A stretch of DNA of 16,558 nucleotides, taken from NCBI GenBank assembly GCA_900542875.1, contig UQPH01000035.1, positions 1 to 16,558 of the forward strand, written 5' to 3'. The first letter of the stretch is position 1, and every line of letters starts with the position of its first letter. Below the pieces are notes generated by a model that worked only from the letters and a program-made list of their open reading frames with translations, did no database searches and was not told the DNA's origin. The position numbers and the translations under genes are program-made. Shown in pieces: positions 13,900 through 16,558 of the stretch. The DNA is from an uncultured Eubacterium sp. Lineage in GTDB: Bacteria > Bacillota > Clostridia > Oscillospirales > Acutalibacteraceae.

Positions 13900-14199
13900 A
13901 TGAAAGCAAGTGTTGCAATTCAGGTTTTACCTAATGTTCAGGACGAGGACGAACTTATCAGAATAGTTGACGAGGTTATTGCATACATAAAGTCTACCGG
14001 ACTTAATTACTATGTAGGACCTTTTGAGACTACCATTGAGGGCGAAAGCTACGATGAACTTATGGAAATTGTCACAAATTGCCAAAAGGTTGCCATTAAG
14101 GCAGGCTGTGACAGCGTAAGCGCATACATTAAGGTCGTTTACAATCCCGAGGGAGAGGTGCTTACTATTGACAAAAAAGTTACAAAGCATCACCAATAA
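13900..14199 (+). CDS. Thiamine-binding protein, MTH1187/YkoF (DUF77) family
   Basis: A 99-residue cytoplasmic protein of the DUF77/thiamine-binding family, close to full length for single-domain members. It opens with ASVAIQVLPNVQDEDELIRI, has the central YYVGPFETTIEGESYDELMEI (39-59 by position) and ends in a beta strand SVSAYIKVVY. Structural work on the family (YkoF, MTH1187) shows ferredoxin-like folds that bind thiamine or related pyrimidines. It is the first gene after the TPP riboswitch, with GGAAAGGAAG before the ATG at 13900, and its end overlaps the permease gene by 32 bases. It may bind the imported vitamin or precursor on the inner side, or modulate the transporter. The exact ligand is not deducible. 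Confidence 0.9.
   Translation: MKASVAIQVLPNVQDEDELIRIVDEVIAYIKSTGLNYYVGPFETTIEGESYDELMEIVTNCQKVAIKAGCDSVSAYIKVVYNPEGEVLTIDKKVTKHHQ
14150..14160 (+). promoter_or_regulatory. Ribosome binding site fixing the TTG start of the thi permease
   Basis: AGGGAGAGGTG lies inside the DUF77 coding sequence, seven bases before the TTG at 14168. It supports a 32-base overlap of the two genes rather than a start further downstream. Confidence 0.7.
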
Positions 14200-14950
14200 A
14201 ACAGCACCCGTCATTGCAGTAGCGGTTATTATATTGATATGGTATCTGTGCTGTGATGCCGAGGTTGTACCGGCTTATATGCTGCCCTCACCGACTAAGG
14301 TGCTTACTGCGTTTATCAATAACTTTGATGTTATGATGAAACAGGCGGCGGTTACCTTGCAGGAAACCCTTTACGGACTGCTTATAGGTATTGCGTCTGC
14401 GTTTGTTATAGCAGTTATTATGGACAGGTTTAAGTGGCTTTATAAGGCTATTTATCCTATCCTTGTTGTGACCCAGACCATACCCACCATCGCCATAGCA
14501 CCGCTTTTGGTTTTGTGGATGGGCTTCGGTATGGCACCCAAGATTACGCTTGTGGTTATTACCACCTTTTTCCCGATTGTTATCGGACTCCTTACGGGCT
14601 TTGAGGGCGTTGACCCCGATGCAATAAATCTTATGAGAGCCATGGGAGCAAACAGGTATCAGATATTCAGATATGTTAAATTTCCCAACGCCATAGCTTC
14701 GTTTTTCAGCGGACTTCGCATTTCTTCGGCTTATGCGGTCGTGGGTGCGGTTGTCAGCGAATGGCTCGGCGGTTTTGAAGGCCTCGGCGTTTATATGACT
14801 AGGGTGAAAAAAGCATATGCGTTTGATAAAATGTTTGCCGTAATAGTTTTTATTTCGGCTATCAGTTTGATTCTTATGGGCATAGTGTCACTCCTTGAGA
14901 GAGCGGCTATGCCGTGGGCTAAAAAAACAAAAAAGAAAAATTCACAGTAA
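14168..14950 (+). CDS. thiX: ABC transporter permease for thiamine precursor uptake (ThiX-like)
   Basis: A 260-residue membrane protein of the SsuC/TauC/ThiX permease type. About six helices are visible: 13-29, 62-84, 94-112, 122-142, 183-203 and 221-243. The ATPase-docking loop is about 151-173 (DAINLMRAMGANRYQIFRYV). PSPTKVL near 41-47 and the GGFEGLGVYM segment at 201-210 are common in this family. It begins with TTG, backed by a strong ribosome site. Sequence alone cannot separate sulfonate, nitrate and pyrimidine transporters of this type. The TPP riboswitch, DUF77 protein and ThiY-like partner point to thiamine or HMP/formylaminopyrimidine import. Confidence 0.88.
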   Translation: MTKKLQSITNKTAPVIAVAVIILIWYLCCDAEVVPAYMLPSPTKVLTAFINNFDVMMKQAAVTLQETLYGLLIGIASAFVIAVIMDRFKWLYKAIYPILVVTQTIPTIAIAPLLVLWMGFGMAPKITLVVITTFFPIVIGLLTGFEGVDPDAINLMRAMGANRYQIFRYVKFPNAIASFFSGLRISSAYAVVGAVVSEWLGGFEGLGVYMTRVKKAYAFDKMFAVIVFISAISLILMGIVSLLERAAMPWAKKTKKKNSQ

Positions 14951-14970
14951 AATAAAAAGGATTTGAAATA

Positions 14971-15996
14971 ATGAAAAGATTTAAGAAAATCACCGCAGCT
15001 TTACTTGCGGCTGTGCTCGTGTTCAGTTTTGCGGCTTGCTCCAAATCATCATCGGACGATAAAACAGAAAAAACCGCAGAACTTAAAGACATTACAGTAT
15101 GCCTTGATTGGACACCGAATACAAATCATACGGGTCTTTATGTTGCTCTTTCAAAGGGATATTATAAGGATGCAGGACTTAATGTATCAATCGTTCAGCC
15201 GCCCGAGAACGGTGCAACGGAGGCTTGCTCTGCCGGTCAGGCTCAGTTTGCAATCGATGCACAGGATACTCTCGCTGCGGCTTTTACCTCCGATACTCCT
15301 ATGCAGGTAACTGCTGTTGCCGCTCTTATCCAGCACAACACCTCCGGAATTATTTCGCTCAAGGGTCAGGGTATGGACAAACCTAAGGGACTTGAGGGAA
15401 AAACCTATCTCACTTGGGATTCTCCGATTGAACTTGCAATGATGAAGAATGTTGTTGAAAAGGACGGCGGCGATTGGGATAAGGTAACAAGAATTCCGAA
15501 TACCGTAACCGATGAGGCTCAGGACGTTCAGCAGAACCCCGACCACGCTATCTGGGTATTCTACGGCTGGGGCGGTATCAACAGCGAAGTTAATAAGATT
15601 GATACCGACTTCTTCTACTTTAAGGACCTTAATCCCACATTTGATTATTACACTCCTATCCTTATCGCAAATAATGACTTCTTAAAGTCAAATCCCGATG
15701 AGGCAAAAGCATTCCTTGAAGCAACAAGAAAGGGTTATGAATACGCTATCGAAAATCCCGACGAAGCCGCTCAAATTCTTATCGACGGTGACGAAACAAA
15801 GTCACTCGTAGGAAGTGAAGAACTTGTAAAGGCAAGTCAGAGATGGCTTTCAGACCAATATATCGCAGATGCACAGAAGTGGGGTTATATCGACCCTGCA
15901 CGCTGGGACGCTTTCTACGCTTGGCTTTATGATGAAAAACTCGTTGAAAAGGAACTTCCTGCGGGAACAGGATATTCAAACGATTATTTGGCATAA
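14971..15996 (+). CDS. thiY: ThiY-like substrate-binding lipoprotein (NMT1/THI5 family)
   Basis: A 341-residue extracellular binding protein. The lipoprotein signal ends SFAAC, so Cys23 is the anchor, followed by a Ser/Lys/Thr-rich linker. CLDWTPNTNHTGLYVA at 44-59 is the hallmark of ThiY and eukaryotic-type THI5 proteins; Trp47 and the Asn/His residues line the pyrimidine site. QAQFAIDAQDTL at 80-91 and WVFYGWGGIN at 185-194 also fit. The Cys-rich catalytic motif of yeast THI5 is absent, as expected for a binding protein. In Bacillus halodurans, ThiXYZ imports formylaminopyrimidine for HMP salvage. Whether this one prefers that, HMP or thiamine is open. AAGGA precedes the ATG, 20 bases after the permease stop. 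Confidence 0.9.
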   Translation: MKRFKKITAALLAAVLVFSFAACSKSSSDDKTEKTAELKDITVCLDWTPNTNHTGLYVALSKGYYKDAGLNVSIVQPPENGATEACSAGQAQFAIDAQDTLAAAFTSDTPMQVTAVAALIQHNTSGIISLKGQGMDKPKGLEGKTYLTWDSPIELAMMKNVVEKDGGDWDKVTRIPNTVTDEAQDVQQNPDHAIWVFYGWGGINSEVNKIDTDFFYFKDLNPTFDYYTPILIANNDFLKSNPDEAKAFLEATRKGYEYAIENPDEAAQILIDGDETKSLVGSEELVKASQRWLSDQYIADAQKWGYIDPARWDAFYAWLYDEKLVEKELPAGTGYSNDYLA

Positions 15997-15999
15997 ATT

Positions 16000-16558
16000 A
16001 TGGAAGTATTAAAGGCAGAAAAAATAAATAAGAGTTTTGACGATAATGTTGTCTTAAAGGACGCTTGCATTACTCTGAATGAGGGCGAAATTGTCGGACT
16101 GCTCGGCGTAAGCGGAAGCGGAAAGAGCACACTGATCAATCTGATTCCTCGTTTCTATGATGTGACAGAAGGCCGTGTTCTTGTCGACGGAGTGGATGTT
16201 CGTGAAATGACTCAGAAAGAAGTACGATCCAGACTTGGATATGTTCCACAGAAGGGAGTCCTTTTCTCCGGTACGATCGATTCCAATCTGCGCTATGGCT
16301 GTACAGATGCGTCGGAAGAGGAGATCAGAAAGGCGGCCGAAATCGCACAGGCAAGTGAATTTATCGAAGAAAAAGAAGAAAAATATGATACGCCGATCGC
16401 CCAGGGCGGAACGAACGTATCCGGTGGGCAGAAGCAGAGGCTTTCGATTGCGAGGGCAATTGCAAAGAAGCCGGAGATCCTGATTTTTGATGACAGTTTT
16501 TCTGCACTTGATTATAAGACAGATGTGAAACTTCGTTCTGAACTTCAGAAAGAAACGA
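16000..16558 (+). CDS. Chimeric ABC ATPase frame: ThiZ-like N-terminus joined to ABC exporter half, open at right edge
   Basis: An open frame of 186 codons begins at ATG 16000, three bases after thiY, without a clear ribosome site. Residues 1-44 (MEVLKAEKINKSF to GVSGSGKST, Walker A 36-44) look like a ThiZ/SsuB importer ATPase, as expected here. From about residue 45 the sequence is that of an exporter nucleotide-binding domain: NLIPRFYDVTEG (47-58), VPQKGVLFSGTIDSNLRYG (82-100), NVSGGQKQRLSIARA (139-153) and LIFDDSFSALD (161-171). Asp165 stands where the catalytic Glu is usual, as in the degenerate site of heterodimeric exporters. No exporter membrane domain precedes it. The switch falls in the Walker A DNA (about 16111-16132), a stretch many ABC genes share, so an assembly chimera is the likeliest reading. 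Confidence 0.75.
   Translation, partial: MEVLKAEKINKSFDDNVVLKDACITLNEGEIVGLLGVSGSGKSTLINLIPRFYDVTEGRVLVDGVDVREMTQKEVRSRLGYVPQKGVLFSGTIDSNLRYGCTDASEEEIRKAAEIAQASEFIEEKEEKYDTPIAQGGTNVSGGQKQRLSIARAIAKKPEILIFDDSFSALDYKTDVKLRSELQKET

Noticed and set aside
16000..16558. A genuine new importer-exporter hybrid ATPase
   Set aside because: The switch in the most conserved ABC segment and the missing exporter membrane domain make a false join far more likely.
1..16558. CRISPR array, insertion sequence, prophage or integration sites
   Set aside because: No spaced direct repeats, transposase or integrase motifs, or tRNA-like ends were seen on either strand.

Overview
The window reads as a contig from a low-to-mid GC, gut-type Firmicutes of class Clostridia. 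The grounds are strong AGGAGG-type ribosome sites, sigma-A promoters with 17-base spacers, lipoprotein signal peptides, a Gram-positive style TPP riboswitch ending in a terminator, and the gene set itself. Family level (Oscillospiraceae/Ruminococcaceae-like) is only an impression. Both ends look like sequence from a different organism, joined inside conserved genes. The trustworthy core is roughly 1000 to 16110.

Layout. 1-679 (minus) is a Mbeg1-like/DUF2974 alpha/beta-hydrolase gene cut by the left edge. 695-1963 (minus) is metY, whose last 90 or so codons seem to belong with the left-end sequence. 1968-2738 (minus) is coaX, translationally coupled to metY. A bidirectional-looking stem-loop at 2807-2834 acts as terminator for the next leftward operon (5208 to 2847): a complete polar amino acid ABC importer in the order binding lipoprotein, permease, ATPase. 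A 260-base divergent promoter region (5209-5468) separates it from a second, rightward importer with the same gene order (5469-7831), which ends at a terminator (7848-7880).

A lone cytoplasmic GH36-type alpha-galactosidase follows (7892-9529). Then comes a rightward cluster with its own promoter: rpe, a membrane-anchored DUF4015-like barrel protein, a secreted and membrane-anchored cadherin-like beta-sandwich protein, and mgtE. A consensus promoter overlapping the mgtE stop codon drives a TPP riboswitch plus terminator, followed by a DUF77 thiamine-binding protein, a ThiX-like permease, a ThiY-like binding lipoprotein and the start of a ThiZ-like ATPase. That last frame changes identity at its Walker A motif and continues as half of a heterodimeric ABC exporter.

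How the genes work together. The two amino acid importers are mirror-image units sharing a control region. MetY (sulfide plus O-acetylhomoserine) and CoaX (pantothenate phosphorylation) are co-translated. The thi genes form a TPP-repressed uptake operon, most likely for thiamine or its pyrimidine precursor. The DUF4015-like and beta-sandwich pair is the least understood part of the window and the best candidate for new cell-envelope biology. The clearest anomaly is the pair of probable chimeric junctions at the ends. There are no gene-free stretches over 300 bases, and I saw no tRNA, rRNA, CRISPR or insertion sequence.
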